Source: CAXBID01 sp049791475
GTDB lineage: Bacteria > Bacteroidota > Bacteroidia > Flavobacteriales > Flavobacteriaceae
Direction of reading: 5' to 3'
Assembly (NCBI GenBank): GCA_049791475.1
Contig: JBAQZZ010000013.1
Coordinates: forward strand, 1 to 12,370
DNA length: 12,370 bases
The position numbers were made by a program, and so were the translations under genes. The notes beneath the pieces were generated by a model. That model ran no database searches, was not told the origin of the DNA, and saw nothing but the letters and a program-made list of their open reading frames with translations. Shown here in pieces: positions 12,267 to 12,370 of this stretch. Each line of letters starts with the position of its first letter. The first letter of the stretch is position 1.

Positions 12267-12370
12267 AATCGCTTCTGTTAGTTTTTACAAGCTTCATTGT
12301 TAAAACACATATATTTTGATTTTCAAATGATTTTTTAATCTGGTTATTAAGAAAAGGCATCAACTCATCA
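12250..12370 (-). CDS. Partial gene, C-terminal 39 residues; possible DUF77 thiamine-binding protein
   Basis: The minus strand is open from the window edge (first whole codon at 12367-12369) to a TGA at 12250-12252. The visible end begins DELMPFLNNQIKKSFENQ and finishes KLVKTNRSDYEPHF. It overlaps the pnuT start by 17 nt in a different frame, the same overlap style as the rest of the cluster, which argues that it is real. The pattern (helix, then a hydrophobic strand ICVLTMKLV, then a short polar tail) resembles the C-terminus of small MTH1187/YkoF-type thiamine-binding proteins (DUF77), which would suit the operon. With so little sequence this is only a suggestion. Confidence 0.55.
   Translation of the reverse strand, partial: DELMPFLNNQIKKSFENQNICVLTMKLVKTNRSDYEPHF

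Overview
The window looks like a chromosomal segment of a marine-type member of the Flavobacteriia (phylum Bacteroidota). The DNA is AT-rich, Shine-Dalgarno sites are essentially absent, and several genes are preceded by the Bacteroidota -7 box TAnnTTTG. The gene families also fit: a DUF3127 protein, a DUF4301 protein, a TonB-dependent receptor under a TPP riboswitch, and a PnuC/PnuT transporter. I can see thirteen complete genes and one partial gene. I see no tRNA, rRNA, CRISPR array, transposase or phage gene.

Left part (1-3487, minus strand). A structured, relatively GC-rich non-coding block (1-222) abuts an unrecognised secreted protein (223-1308). Next come aat, an N-degron pathway transferase, then a DUF3127 OB-fold-like protein with an SSB-type acidic tail, and a flavin reductase family protein. 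Terminators and a promoter are packed tightly around aat.

Middle part (3488-6700). A plus-strand pair encodes a two-TM sensor histidine kinase and a zinc-ribbon membrane protein whose reading frames overlap by 8 nt. They converge on a minus-strand greA / HIT-protein pair. The greA leader carries a promoter followed at once by an intrinsic terminator and then an 18-bp palindrome. Downstream is a plus-strand lipoprotein that looks like a Rieske fold which has lost its cluster ligands.

Right part (6700-12370, minus strand). This is a thiamine-uptake neighbourhood. Read in the direction of transcription it holds a partial gene (possibly a thiamine-binding DUF77-type protein), a PnuT/PnuC-type inner-membrane vitamin transporter, a NadR-like P-loop kinase, a DUF4301 protein with nucleotidyltransferase-like motifs, and the ribosome-rescue hydrolase arfB, all with overlapping ends. 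Then comes a separate unit: a heptamer-repeat promoter, a TPP riboswitch, an intrinsic terminator, and a TonB-dependent receptor. The receptor is predicted to bring thiamine (or a phosphate ester) across the outer membrane, PnuT to move it across the inner membrane, and the kinase to trap it by phosphorylation. The substrate assignments are inference from the riboswitch and the context.

The most unusual signals are short palindromic repeats with genetic consequences. One 18-bp palindrome lies in the greA leader, and a one-base variant lies in frame inside the receptor coding sequence just ahead of the presumed TonB box. A heptamer tandem array supplies the -33 element of the riboswitch promoter. 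What may be a dispersed repeat supplies the riboswitch terminator.
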